From the NCBI RefSeq assembly GCF_000235605.1, contig NC_016584.1:918001-982000 (forward strand): DNA of 64,000 nucleotides. The letters run 5' to 3'. A model generated the notes under the pieces. It did no database searches and was not told the DNA's origin. It worked only from the letters and a program-made list of their open reading frames with translations. Both the position numbers and the translations under genes were made by a program. Positions 53,294 to 63,104 of this stretch are shown piece after piece. The DNA comes from Desulfosporosinus orientis DSM 765 (GTDB taxonomy: Bacteria > Bacillota > Desulfitobacteriia > Desulfitobacteriales > Desulfitobacteriaceae). Each line of letters opens with the position of its first letter. Position 1 is the first letter of the stretch.

Positions 53294-53321
53294 GCCAGAA
53301 AAAAGGTTCTGGCTTTTTTTT
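53294..53321 (+). terminator. Intrinsic terminator with no upstream ORF
   Basis: GCCAGAA and TTCTGGC around a six-base loop, followed by eight T. No coding gene precedes it on the plus strand for a kilobase, which suggests that it ends a non-coding transcript. Confidence 0.8.
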
Positions 53322-53491
53322 ATGCTAAAATTAAATATTGCAGGAATTATTAGAACAATGTGGAAAGATAGATATTATTAGGTAAATCCATAATTATTTA
53401 CCCTATCTTGAGTATAATTGTAGCGATTTATCATAAGAAGCAGTAGCAGTCGGATTTGTAGAGGCCACGAATGATGAGGAGCGAATCGACT

Positions 53492-54409
53492 ATGAAGATA
53501 AGCATCGGTGAGAATGATTTTTTGGATTCTTTTGAGCATCTATGGGAAAAAAATTTAGATGAAAATGGCGTCAGTAAATTGAATTTATTTGTCCTTAATA
53601 TAAATGCAAACAGTTTTGATTACTCATGCTTAATAAAAAACATTCGTGATCCTATGATTGACTATTCAGTATCCAGAAAAATAAAAGAAACTTACAAGCA
53701 GAGACCAGCAACGTTAACATATGAAGCACAGAAAAAATTCAAAAACTATATTAACAACACGGGAGAACTTGGAGAATTATTGCTATATTGTTTTTTGGAG
53801 ACACATCTAAATGCACCTAAAATACTATCAAAACTTGAGTTGAAAACCTCTACAAGTATGTATGTGCATGGAGCTGACGGAATCCATATGTTGAAATTAG
53901 ACAACGGAAATTATCAGTTGCTCTTTGGGGAATCAAAAACTATTGCTGATTTGACAGTTGCACTTCGTGATGCTTTTGATTCAATTTATGAGTTTAAAAA
54001 TGAGGTCAATGAAGTTGGAAAAGAGAAGAGTGGTATCAACTATGAAAAAACCTTATTATATAATAATCTCGACAAAGAAATTTTTTCGGAAAAAGAAAGA
54101 GATTTCTTAAAAATGATTATTTACCCAAGTAGAGAACGAAACTTTGAAGTTGATGACGCCTTCGGTATTTTTATAGGTTACGAAATTGAGATGTCCGATG
54201 ATGATAAGAAATTACCTAATAGTGAATTCCGAAAGAAACTCAAGGAAAAAATAAGCAATGACACAATAAAAAGAATAAGTTATATCAATAAAAAGATTAT
54301 TGATTTAAAATTATTTGGTCATAGTTTTTATATTTATATTGTACCATTTACCGAACTGGATAATAATAGAAAACATATCATGAAGGAGATTACTCAATGG
54401 GGGTCTTAA
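53492..54409 (+). CDS. hamA: Hachiman defence protein HamA (DUF1837 nuclease)
   Basis: 305 residues. HamA has a PD-(D/E)XK-type nuclease fold that cuts DNA when released by HamB. The DUF1837 core is visible: GELGELLLYCFLE (residues 91-103), LELKTSTSMYVHGADGIH with Asp129, and LLFGESK with Glu147 and Lys149. The ATG at 53492 is chosen because GAGGAG is 10 bases before it; ATGs at 53471 and 53474 are alternatives. It overlaps hamB by 13 bases. Confidence 0.87.
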   Translation: MKISIGENDFLDSFEHLWEKNLDENGVSKLNLFVLNINANSFDYSCLIKNIRDPMIDYSVSRKIKETYKQRPATLTYEAQKKFKNYINNTGELGELLLYCFLETHLNAPKILSKLELKTSTSMYVHGADGIHMLKLDNGNYQLLFGESKTIADLTVALRDAFDSIYEFKNEVNEVGKEKSGINYEKTLLYNNLDKEIFSEKERDFLKMIIYPSRERNFEVDDAFGIFIGYEIEMSDDDKKLPNSEFRKKLKEKISNDTIKRISYINKKIIDLKLFGHSFYIYIVPFTELDNNRKHIMKEITQWGS

Positions 54410-56943
54410 AAGAGTTTGCATCAAAAGTCTTCGAAGATGACTATTTTTTAGAGTTGTATAGTAAAGTGGAAGAAATTGAATTAAATAAGTTTTTTCATTT
54501 TAGACATAAAAACCTAACAGAAAAAGAATTCTTTGATTTAATGAGGTATGCAGATATTCTCTCTTACTCAGATAAAGCCAAAGAAAAAAATTGTAGTTAT
54601 AAAATAATAAGTTTATTATTTGAAGAATTTTCAAGTAGTAAACTTTTCATAAGTTTAGCATACGCAATTTTAATTAGATTGGGGAATTTTCCAGCCCTTG
54701 AGATAATTTCAAAAAAATGTAGCAATATCATTTCGCCTGATGAGGTTGAAATGGAAAAAATTATAAAAGAAATATTTCAAAAAGATCCATACGGAAAATA
54801 TATTTTCACTGATCCTCAATTTAATATTTATCAAGCTCTTAAAAATAACAATCATTACAGTTTCTCTGGTCCTACTTCTCTCGGGAAGTCCTTTATTATG
54901 GAAGCTTTTATTAAATATTTAATACATGAACATCATTATTGTGAAAATATTGTTATATTAGTTCCTACAAGAGCATTAATAAACCAAGTTACTCTTAAAA
55001 TGAAAAGTGAATTAAAAGATGTAAAAGAATACAGAGTATTATCACATCCAGTTATCCCTAAACTACATACAAACAGCAATACTAAATATTTATTTGTTTT
55101 TACACCTGAAAGATTAATATCTTATTTAGCTAATGTTAATAATCCTAAGATAGACTATATGTTTATTGATGAAGCACATAAAATGGTATCTAATAATGAT
55201 TCAAGAGGGCCATTATTTTATCATGCAATTTTACAAGCCGAAAGAAAAAGTGTAAAACTGTTCTTTTCCTCACCAAATGTACCTAATACTGAAGTGTTTC
55301 TTCAAATTTTTGAAAAAAGCACTGAAGAAACAATGTCAATTAAAGAATCTCCTGTTGCTCAATCAAGGTACTTTTTAGATTTATATAATAATAAAATAAC
55401 CCTATTTTCTGATTTTAACAAAGATGTAGAAATTCAATTAAGTTCTATTAACGAAAATGAAAAAAATTTTAACTTTTGGTTAAATAAGCTTGGTAAAAAC
55501 TCAAAAAATATCGTTTATTGTAATTCTACTAAAGATACTATTGAATATGCAATAAGGTTTTCTAGAGTGTTGCCAATAAAAAAGAATGAGAAAATAAATG
55601 AATTAGTTCAACTAATAAAAGAACATATACATAGAGATTATTATTTGATAGAGTGCTTAAAAAAAGGAGTAGCATACCATTTTGGTAGGTTGCCTCAAAG
55701 AGTAAGGGAGAAAATTGAACAATTATTTAGTGAGAGAATTATAGATTATATTTTTTGTACATCAACATTGTTGGAGGGAGTCAATTTACCAGCTAAAAAT
55801 ATATTTATCTTAAGTAATGCCATTGGTCTATCGAAATTTAAAGACATAGATTTTTGGAATTTAGCAGGTAGGGCAGGGAGGTTATCTAAAGAATTATCTG
55901 GAAATATCATTTGCACTAAAATAGTAGATAAGAGAAATAGTTGGGGTAATCTAGAAAAAGATATTCAAATCATTAAGAATAAAGATGTAAAAAAAATACA
56001 ACCGCTAGTTATAAAAGGACAAAAAAATTTTTTTGAAAATATTGCGCGTTCATTAGAAAACCGAGAATTCACTAGGAAAAATGTGTCTAGTGGTGAAATT
56101 GAGATTTGGAACCATTATGCTAACATTGCACTGATTCATGAATTAAGGGATGATCAGTCAGTATTAAAATCAAATTTCATTACTAAAATACAAAACGGAA
56201 AAGAAATACTAAAAAAGAAAACAAAGGAAAATTATGTTCCTGCAAATATATTAACTGTTTCCTCAACGATTAAGGAAACATATCAAAATAGAATTTGGTT
56301 AAAAGACAACTTAATAACTTTACCAACTGAGGTTACAAAGGAAAATTGTTATGGTTTTCTTATCCAATTATATGATTTATATAATTGGGCTGAGGAAGAG
56401 TCAAAAGGTCATGCTCCTTTAGCAAAGAATATTAATAAGCTAAAATATTATGCGATCCTAATGAAAGATTGGATGACTTCAGTGCCTTTAAATAAAATTA
56501 TCTGGAGTATTATAAGCTATTACAAGGAAAGAGGAGAATTCTGGGATGTAGATGGTTTTATAGAGTTTACTGGAGAAGAAAAATGGGTTATAAATCTCAT
56601 TATAAATGAGTTAATGCGTGATATTGAGACCAATATTAGATTTAAAATGAAAAACTATTTTACAAATTATTATTTAATTATGTGTGAAAAATATGGCGAA
56701 AAGAATGCTGGAGCTAACTGGGGGGACTATTTAGAGTATGGCACTACCGATTTGAAAATAATTGAACTCCAAAATATCGGATTACCAAGACATTTGGCAA
56801 CTTATATTTTGGATAATCATTTAGATTGTTTAGAGTTTGAAGATGGTGCTTTGATAAATATCTTCGAAGATAAAATCATACAAGATTTAGATAAAAACAA
56901 GCCTGAGTATTATGAATTTATCCAAACTTTTGGATTGAATTAA
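54397..56943 (+). CDS. hamB: Hachiman defence helicase HamB
   Basis: 848 residues. Superfamily 2 helicase that monitors DNA and controls HamA. Walker A GPTSLGKS (residues 158-165), FIDEAHK, LEGVNLPAKN and motif VI NLAGRAGRLSKE. A long C-terminal helical region follows. The two-gene order and overlap match Hachiman. AT-rich like the rest of the cargo. A hairpin at 57010-57044 ends the transcript. Confidence 0.87.
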   Translation: MGVLKEFASKVFEDDYFLELYSKVEEIELNKFFHFRHKNLTEKEFFDLMRYADILSYSDKAKEKNCSYKIISLLFEEFSSSKLFISLAYAILIRLGNFPALEIISKKCSNIISPDEVEMEKIIKEIFQKDPYGKYIFTDPQFNIYQALKNNNHYSFSGPTSLGKSFIMEAFIKYLIHEHHYCENIVILVPTRALINQVTLKMKSELKDVKEYRVLSHPVIPKLHTNSNTKYLFVFTPERLISYLANVNNPKIDYMFIDEAHKMVSNNDSRGPLFYHAILQAERKSVKLFFSSPNVPNTEVFLQIFEKSTEETMSIKESPVAQSRYFLDLYNNKITLFSDFNKDVEIQLSSINENEKNFNFWLNKLGKNSKNIVYCNSTKDTIEYAIRFSRVLPIKKNEKINELVQLIKEHIHRDYYLIECLKKGVAYHFGRLPQRVREKIEQLFSERIIDYIFCTSTLLEGVNLPAKNIFILSNAIGLSKFKDIDFWNLAGRAGRLSKELSGNIICTKIVDKRNSWGNLEKDIQIIKNKDVKKIQPLVIKGQKNFFENIARSLENREFTRKNVSSGEIEIWNHYANIALIHELRDDQSVLKSNFITKIQNGKEILKKKTKENYVPANILTVSSTIKETYQNRIWLKDNLITLPTEVTKENCYGFLIQLYDLYNWAEEESKGHAPLAKNINKLKYYAILMKDWMTSVPLNKIIWSIISYYKERGEFWDVDGFIEFTGEEKWVINLIINELMRDIETNIRFKMKNYFTNYYLIMCEKYGEKNAGANWGDYLEYGTTDLKIIELQNIGLPRHLATYILDNHLDCLEFEDGALINIFEDKIIQDLDKNKPEYYEFIQTFGLN

Positions 56944-57009
56944 ATAAATTTGTCACAATAACTGGAAGGAATCCAACTTAACGGGCTAGATTACTAATAG
57001 TTATATCAA

Positions 57010-57044
57010 AAAAGACTAACTCCACTTCTTTTGAGCTAGTCTTT
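57010..57044. terminator. Bidirectional terminator between hamB and the AbrB-like gene
   Basis: AAAAGACTA and TAGTCTTTA-type arms pair across a short loop, with CT/AG pairing inside. It overlaps the last codons of the minus-strand gene. Confidence 0.6.
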
Positions 57045-57233
57045 ATATATAATTTTTCTTCTTCTTGCCTTCTTAAATTCCTTAATCTCCAGACGTGATA
57101 GTGGAGTTAATTGAAATCCACATTCTGTTAGCGAAATCCAAAACTTTGATCCTTGTTTTAACCCAAGTTGTTTTAAGACTGGTTTAGGTACAGTTATAAG
57201 AGAACCTTTCTTTACCGTACAGTTAAAAATCAA
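57036..57233 (-). CDS. AbrB/SpoVT-like DNA-binding domain protein
   Basis: 65 residues. GSLITVPKPVLKQLGLKQGSKFWI has the swapped-hairpin AbrB pattern (a VPKxxLKxLGLKxG core), typical of transition-state regulators and antitoxins. The TTG start is 10 bases after GGAGGT. It lies between hamB and the nuclease-like gene on the opposite strand and may repress one of them; that is inference. Confidence 0.6.
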   Translation of the reverse strand: MIFNCTVKKGSLITVPKPVLKQLGLKQGSKFWISLTECGFQLTPLSRLEIKEFKKARRRKIIYKD

Positions 57234-57413
57234 AATTATGATTACCTCCTACAAAGGGGTTACGAAATAGCAGACGGCCACTATGTATATTATAGCTAAA
57301 ACTAAAAGGGTATTCTATAAGCTCCGCTAAGAAAGATATAAATTTCAACTATTTGTCCTTTCAGAGGCAATCCATATGTAGGTAAATATTAGGGATTATG
57401 AGGTGGTTCAAAT

Positions 57414-58229
57414 ATGTCCGAAGAGGATTTAAGGGACAAAATAAGAAAAGAAATTCTAAAGTCTGGTTTCCCACTAGAACTTTACTGTCAACAGAAAGTT
57501 CTAGATTATAATTGGTCTATTAATATGAACAAGCAATATCAGGATAAAGATGACAACTTCAGAGAAATTGATATTGAAGCGCATAAACAAGATATGATAG
57601 CTGAAAACCTCAGATTATCGACAAGACTAATTATTGAATGCAAGAAAAATCATTCCAATCCGTGGGTGTTTTTTAGAGAAAAAACACATGGTCCTATTAT
57701 GTACTTAACTGTAGCTGGAGATATTGATGAAAGTGGTAAGGAAAATTTTTTTTGGCGACATCATTATAAAGAGACGGTACTAGAACACCATTATAAAACC
57801 ACTACAGATAAGTCCCGTGCTTATGTTGTACCGTTCAAACATGATAATCCTAAAGAAAATAGACAGATTTACGAGAGCGTTAGTAGTGTAATCAATTACT
57901 ATAAACATCATGGGTTGGAGAAAATTCGTACTTTTGATAGGAATTTTATAAAACTATTTTATTTTGTAGTAGTTTACGATGGTAAATTGTTTATGGCAGA
58001 TGTTATAAATGGTGAAGATGTTCATGTTGAGGATACTAGTCATGTATTACTTGGTGTTTCCAATGTTGATGGAAAAAGGACAAGGCATTATACGGTGGAT
58101 ATTGTAACAAAAGAATTTTTTGGAGAGTACTTAAAGATTCTTGAAAACGATGGGCTTTTAACTGCCGAATACGCACTGTCTATTCATGATAAGAAGTTAG
58201 ACGAAAGCTTGTTAAGTCATTCGTTGTGA
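57414..58229 (+). CDS. Hypothetical protein with a nuclease-like motif
   Basis: 271 residues. FREIDIEAHK (Glu51, Asp53) followed by LIIECKKN (Glu75, Lys77) is the spacing of a PD-(D/E)XK nuclease core. No family recognised beyond that. GAGGTGG precedes the ATG. It sits between the Hachiman pair and the DUF262 gene. Likely a defence effector. Confidence 0.6.
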   Translation: MSEEDLRDKIRKEILKSGFPLELYCQQKVLDYNWSINMNKQYQDKDDNFREIDIEAHKQDMIAENLRLSTRLIIECKKNHSNPWVFFREKTHGPIMYLTVAGDIDESGKENFFWRHHYKETVLEHHYKTTTDKSRAYVVPFKHDNPKENRQIYESVSSVINYYKHHGLEKIRTFDRNFIKLFYFVVVYDGKLFMADVINGEDVHVEDTSHVLLGVSNVDGKRTRHYTVDIVTKEFFGEYLKILENDGLLTAEYALSIHDKKLDESLLSHSL

Positions 58230-58458
58230 GTAGATACACTATATATTTGTAAGTTAGCCGAAATTTTTAGAATCAAGAAGTCTTTCAATCGGAGATTAAA
58301 TGCTTTGGCGATTTTCTCCAGATTGACAATGGATATGTTCCTGCTCCCATTCTCTACGCTATTAATATATGTCCTATCAAATTCAGATTTATGAGTGTAA
58401 CATTCCGTTGTATTCTCAACTCTTTAATTCTATGGCCTACTGCAATCTTAATATCCAT
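58217..58458 (-). pseudogene. Broken XRE-family regulator
   Basis: On the minus strand, MDIKIAVGHRIKELRIQRNVT starts normally after GGAGTGGTGA, then needs a shift of frame to continue as HKSEFDRTYINSVENGSRN and VNLEKIAKAFNLRLKDF. The helix-turn-helix is therefore interrupted by a small deletion. The rest of the 58230-58678 gap holds nothing else clear. Confidence 0.7.
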
Positions 58459-58678
58459 TATCACCACTCCGACAAGACTTTGATTTAAGTCTACTCTACT
58501 TGGAAGGATAACTATAAATCAACGGATTATACGTCACGTACAAAGCTACATTCTTCATATAAGTACCTTTAATTTGAAGGCTAATATGATAAAAATTTCT
58601 TTTTTGTAAATAGAAGGGTATTCGTTGTTTTAGTAGAAATTAATTTAAGATTTACAATTTTTTAGGGGGAGCATGTAT

Positions 58679-60397
58679 ATGAGTTATATAGATGTCACGA
58701 TAAAGGATATTGTGGGTAAAATTGGAAATAATGAAATTTATCTCCCCGCTATTCAAAGAAGATTTGTTTGGGGTTATGAGCAAATAGAGAAACTTTTTGA
58801 TTCAATTATGCTCGGCTATCCAATTGGAACATTTCTATTTTGGAAAGTAGAGAAACCCAAAACGAATGATTATACTTTTTATAAGTTTATTCAAGAATAT
58901 CATGAACGAGATAGTTTAAATGAACTTGCACCTAAGCCCGAAATGAAAGATGTTATAATTGGGGTTCTAGATGGTCAACAGAGATTAAGTTCTATGTATT
59001 TAGCTCTTCAGGGAAGTTATGCATATAAAAAACCAAGGGCAAGATGGGATAATGATGATGCATTTCCTAAAAGACTTCTTTATCTTAACCTACTTAGAAA
59101 TCATCAGACAGATGACGAAGGTAGTATAACCTACGAGTTTAAATTTTTAACAGTCACAGAAGCTAAATATAAAGACGAAAAATGTTTTTGGTTTCCTATA
59201 AAGGAAGCTTTAAAGTGGAAGGAAGCTAATGATTATATAAAGTATGCAACAGAGAAGGGATACCTCACAAATGGAATCTTTATTGATATCTTAACTACAT
59301 TATGGCAAAGAATTACACAAGATAAAATTATAAATTATTTTGAAGTCGTAGCGGATCATCTCGATGATATTTTAGATATTTTTATCCGAGTTAATAGTGG
59401 AGGAACTGTGCTTTCTAAAAGCGACTTACTCTTTTCCACAATTGTTGCTAATTGGGAACAAGCTAGAGAAGAAATAGAAGATCTTCTGAAAAATATTAAT
59501 GGTAAAGGCGATAAATTTAATTTTGATAACGACTTTATCATGAGGACGTGCCTAGTCCTTACTGATAGCCCAGTATTATTCAAAGTGCATAACTTTAAAA
59601 AAGAAAACGTTCTAAAAATTAAGGATAATTGGCAAACGATCAAGGATGCAATTAAGACAACAGTAGATATAATTGCGGAATTCGGATTTAGTCAAGAAAA
59701 CTTAACATCCAAAAATGCGATAATCCCTATAAGTTATTACATATATAAAGGCGGAAATTTAAGTATTAACAATAAAAACTTAATGAGAAAGTACCTTGTT
59801 GCAAGTTTGCTGAAGTTGGTGTACGGGGGAAAGGGAGATCAAGTTCTTGACACTATCAGAAATGTTCTTAGAAAAGAAAAGTCTGATGGGAGCTATATTC
59901 TAAAGAGTAACGATTTTCCACTAGCGAAGCTATATTCAACAAAACTACCTGCAGAAAAAAGCCTGTTATTTACAGATGAGGATATTGATGAGTTGTTCGA
60001 ATATAAGAAAAGTCCATATACGTTTATGGTTTTATCATTACTATATCCTAATCTCAAGCTAGGACAGGTAAAGTTTCACCAAGACCATTTGCACCCTGCA
60101 AGTTCTTTTACGGCTATGAATCTAAAACAAAGTTGTGTTCCAAATATAAAATGGACTACTTTCCAAGATGCTAAGGACAAATTAGCTAATCTCCAGTTGT
60201 TGGAAGAAAACGAAAATGAGTCTAAAAGTAAGACTCCATTGAAAAAATGGTTTGATAGTAACATAGTAGATAAGGCTAACTATAGAACATTAAATTTCAT
60301 TCCAAATGTAGATTTGGAACTTACGAATTTTGAGTTATTTATAGAAGAAAGAAAGAAACTTATGTCAAAAAGGTTTAAGGAGATTATCATGAACTAG
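58679..60397 (+). CDS. DUF262/DUF1524 protein (GmrSD-like restriction enzyme family)
   Basis: 572 residues. DUF262 N-terminus: IYLPAIQRRFVWGYEQIEKL, LDGQQRLSSM (near residue 102) and IRVNSGGT. A C-terminal HNH-like segment FHQDHLHPASSF fits DUF1524. The family includes GmrSD, which cuts modified phage DNA using nucleotides. The second ATG (58679) is 7 bases after GGGGGAG and is preferred. It ends before a strong hairpin. Confidence 0.82.
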   Translation: MSYIDVTIKDIVGKIGNNEIYLPAIQRRFVWGYEQIEKLFDSIMLGYPIGTFLFWKVEKPKTNDYTFYKFIQEYHERDSLNELAPKPEMKDVIIGVLDGQQRLSSMYLALQGSYAYKKPRARWDNDDAFPKRLLYLNLLRNHQTDDEGSITYEFKFLTVTEAKYKDEKCFWFPIKEALKWKEANDYIKYATEKGYLTNGIFIDILTTLWQRITQDKIINYFEVVADHLDDILDIFIRVNSGGTVLSKSDLLFSTIVANWEQAREEIEDLLKNINGKGDKFNFDNDFIMRTCLVLTDSPVLFKVHNFKKENVLKIKDNWQTIKDAIKTTVDIIAEFGFSQENLTSKNAIIPISYYIYKGGNLSINNKNLMRKYLVASLLKLVYGGKGDQVLDTIRNVLRKEKSDGSYILKSNDFPLAKLYSTKLPAEKSLLFTDEDIDELFEYKKSPYTFMVLSLLYPNLKLGQVKFHQDHLHPASSFTAMNLKQSCVPNIKWTTFQDAKDKLANLQLLEENENESKSKTPLKKWFDSNIVDKANYRTLNFIPNVDLELTNFELFIEERKKLMSKRFKEIIMN

Positions 60398-60425
60398 AAT
60401 AAGATTGGTTTACCAACTTAGGTTT

Positions 60426-60467
60426 CATGCAAAATGGACAGAATTGTATTGCTGTCCATTTTGCATG
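60426..60467 (+). terminator. Terminator after the DUF262 gene
   Basis: A 16-bp perfect stem, CATGCAAAATGGACAG with CTGTCCATTTTGCATG, around a 10-base loop. Confidence 0.75.
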
Positions 60468-60929
60468 TGCGAATAGGTTGTTATTAGTTTATGAGCTAAG
60501 AGAAAGAGTATATGCATTTTTAAGTTCAGATATAGGGTAGTGTCCTACATTTGGAATTAGGATAATAGTGGCTCCTTGTAATAGCCCTTAATCATTTATC
60601 TAGGAAGACATCGATAATTAATTACTTTTGTTGTATTACACTTTAATACATTTTGTGGGCGTAAAATAAAAAGGGTGTTGACAATAAACGTTAAAAATTG
60701 TGTGATTTCTCGTAAGGTGCTAAAAATTATATGTTATGTTATATTGTATATGAAGAAAGTAAAAGCCACTGTCTAAAAAAAGCTGGTAACATTTCAATTG
60801 TTTATTTACAACTTGTCCTTTAGAAAAAATGAGATTGTCTAACTGCATTAAGCCAGAAAAGGTAGAAAAAAGTGTGTGTTTATAAGGGGTAAGAGTTATT
60901 AGACAAAAAAGCAAGCAACGATTCTATGA
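60468..60929. other. Right end of the element, non-coding
   Basis: About 460 AT-rich bases with a TTGACA at about 60678 and no clear -10. No gene is supported; the minus-strand frame at 60720-60914 has no family match. The end reads GCAAGCAACGATTCTATGA. Confidence 0.55.
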
Positions 60930-63033
60930 CGTGGACGGGGTGACGAGTACCACTTTATTATACAAAGTGTTAATAGACTTAGGATTTAAGGCTGTTGCGT
61001 ATATTCCTCACCGGCAAGACGAAGGGTATGGCCTACATTCTGAGGTTATTGAACGGGCTGCAAAAGCGGGTGTTGGTGTGGTCATTACCGTGGATTGTGG
61101 AGTTACAGCAGTCTCTGAAGTGGAACTGGCTAAAACTCTGAATATTGATGTTATCATAACCGATCATCATGAGCCTCAGGATGCTTTGCCGAAGGCTCAT
61201 GCCATCATTAATCCTAAGGTTGAGAATTCAGGTTATCCTTTCAGGAACTTAGCAGGGGTTGGGGTTGCTTTTAAATTAGCCCAAGCTTTATTGGCAAGAA
61301 TCGGGAGTCGCGAAGCCAGGTCACATATGGAAATCCAATTGCTGGATTTGGTGGCTTTAGGAACTATTGCCGACTTAGTCCCTTTAATTGGAGAAAACCG
61401 AATATTAGTGCATCACGGACTTCTTCAGATGGAGAAGACGAACCATCCGGGCTTAAGTGCCCTGCTTAAAGAGTGCGGGCTAAAGGATAAATCTCTTAAA
61501 GCCGGGCAAATAGGTTTTATGGTCGCTCCCAGAATTAATGCGGCTGGGCGAATGGATAGTGCACGAACAGGCTTGGAACTCCTTCTGGCAGAGGATCCGG
61601 AGCGGGCTGCTGAACTTGCGTGTCAATTGACCAGAGAAAATCAGTCCCGGCAAGAAACAGAGAAGGAAATTCTGGCAGAAGCCATCGCAATGCTGGAAGG
61701 GAAGCCTCTGCCAAGAGTGATTGTACTATCCGCGGACCATTGGCACCATGGAGTCATTGGTATTGTAGCCTCTCGTTTGGTTGAACGCTATTACCGGCCT
61801 GTATTTTTAATTGCAGAAGAAGGAGAAGAAGCCAAGGGTTCGGCTCGCGGTATTCCAGGTTACCCGGTTTTAGAACAGCTCAGTACTCAAGCTTATCTTT
61901 TGACAAAATATGGAGGTCATAAGCAGGCCGCTGGTTTCGCTCTTTTCTCTAAGGATATTGATGATTTAAGAAAAGGGTTAAATGAACAAGCCTTACTTTA
62001 TGATGAGACTTTATTTCAGGAAGTTTTGAGAATTGATTGCCAGGTGACTCTTGATAAGGTTTCAGGGGATTTGCTAACTCAACTTGAAAAAATGGCTCCC
62101 TTTGGGTTTGGCAATCCCGGTCCCCTGTTAGCATGTTCGGGAATTCCTGTTCATTCGGTAACGGCTGTTGGCAAAGACCAAACTCATCTAAAATTTCGCT
62201 TTGGTTCACAGGGCGAGCAAGAAGGAATCGCTTTCAGGTGGGGAGAACGTTTAAACGAACTAAAAGGTCAGCCTGAATTAGATGCAGCCTTCGCTCTTGA
62301 TTGGAATACTTTTAGAGGGCAGGAAGCAGTTCAGTTAATTATTAAAGATATCCAAAAGGAAGCTAAATGGCAGAACTCACCTGCCGGGGGGGACAGCCAC
62401 AGAGCTTATCGGGAATTTGCAGCCGCCGTGGAGGAATCCGATATCCAGTGGATAGACTGGCGGGAATTGCCTCGTGCATCTTGGCCGCTCCCAACTAATG
62501 AACAGATATGGGTGTGGGACAATACTGTGAGTAAGCCCACCTTACGATTAGGGAACACGATTGCTGGGGAAAATGAAACCATTAATCAAAGTTTGGGTAT
62601 CATGCTTGGCCTTCCCCTTACGGAAGAAGATTTTAAAGAAGGCGTAGAAAAGCTTCGTGAATTAGGGATTGTCAGGATTGCCTTAGCAGGATTTCAAACT
62701 CACCCTGAGGAAAAGGTTCATCGACGCTGTTGTTACATATCACGGGAAGAACTTATAGGTTATTATCGGGACCTACAGGTTAAATCAAGACAAGGAAATC
62801 CTTTTTCTTGGGAATTGATAAGTGATACAGCAGATCGGGCTAAGGAAGCCTTAAAGATTTTTGAAGAACTGGGGCTTATCCTCTGTCTTGGAGGAATAGA
62901 CGAGATTCAACTGGAATGGATTCCAGCTAAGAAGAGATTAGACCTTGATTCTTCTTTGCGTTATCGTTTTGCAAGAGGATGCATAGAGAAGGCATTAAAG
63001 TTTCAGCAAAGACTATTAGCCTCGACTCTTTGA
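60930..63033 (+). pseudogene. recJ: recJ, 3' fragment
   Basis: Resumes exactly inside the catalytic motif (DVDGVTSTTLLY) and runs to the normal end, with DCG, TDHH, and the DHHA1 motif KYGGHKQAAGFAL intact. A GTG at 60931 could only start a protein lacking GDYD, and no ribosome site precedes it. Two base-level facts show a recent insertion: the frame has no stop or frameshift over 700 codons, and it joins perfectly to the 5' fragment. Confidence 0.93.
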
Positions 63034-63104
63034 TCAGTAGGCTTGCAATAAATCAGCATCAGATGTTTCAAATTTGACTGCATTAAAAGAAAGGCGGAAG
63101 GATC

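Larger units (their letters stand above)
52272..53470. other. Long non-coding region with diverged inverted repeats
   Basis: About 1.2 kb with no supported ORF. It holds element S (52724-52822, reverse orientation) and a second diverged inverted pair (52515-52570 and 52925-52980) sharing GAATATTTCGTT, GAGCA and ATCTCGG. A good terminator ends it at 53294-53321. More GC-rich in places than the surrounding cargo. Confidence 0.6.
38453..60929 (+). mobile_element. Tn554-like element integrated in recJ
   Basis: About 22.5 kb of AT-rich DNA replaces the continuity of recJ. The five bases TATGA occur at both junctions (38448-38452 and 60925-60929), so the exchange point lies within or beside them. 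The left end carries three tyrosine recombinases and a TnpC-like gene, the Tn554 arrangement. Cargo: its own recJ, a reverse transcriptase, Hachiman-like genes, a DUF262 protein and small genes. Removing it and one TATGA restores recJ in frame. An IS21-family insertion lies within it. Confidence 0.88.

Noticed and set aside
60720-60914. A 64-codon minus-strand ORF at the right end of the element
   Set aside because: AT-rich, without a ribosome site or domain; likely chance.
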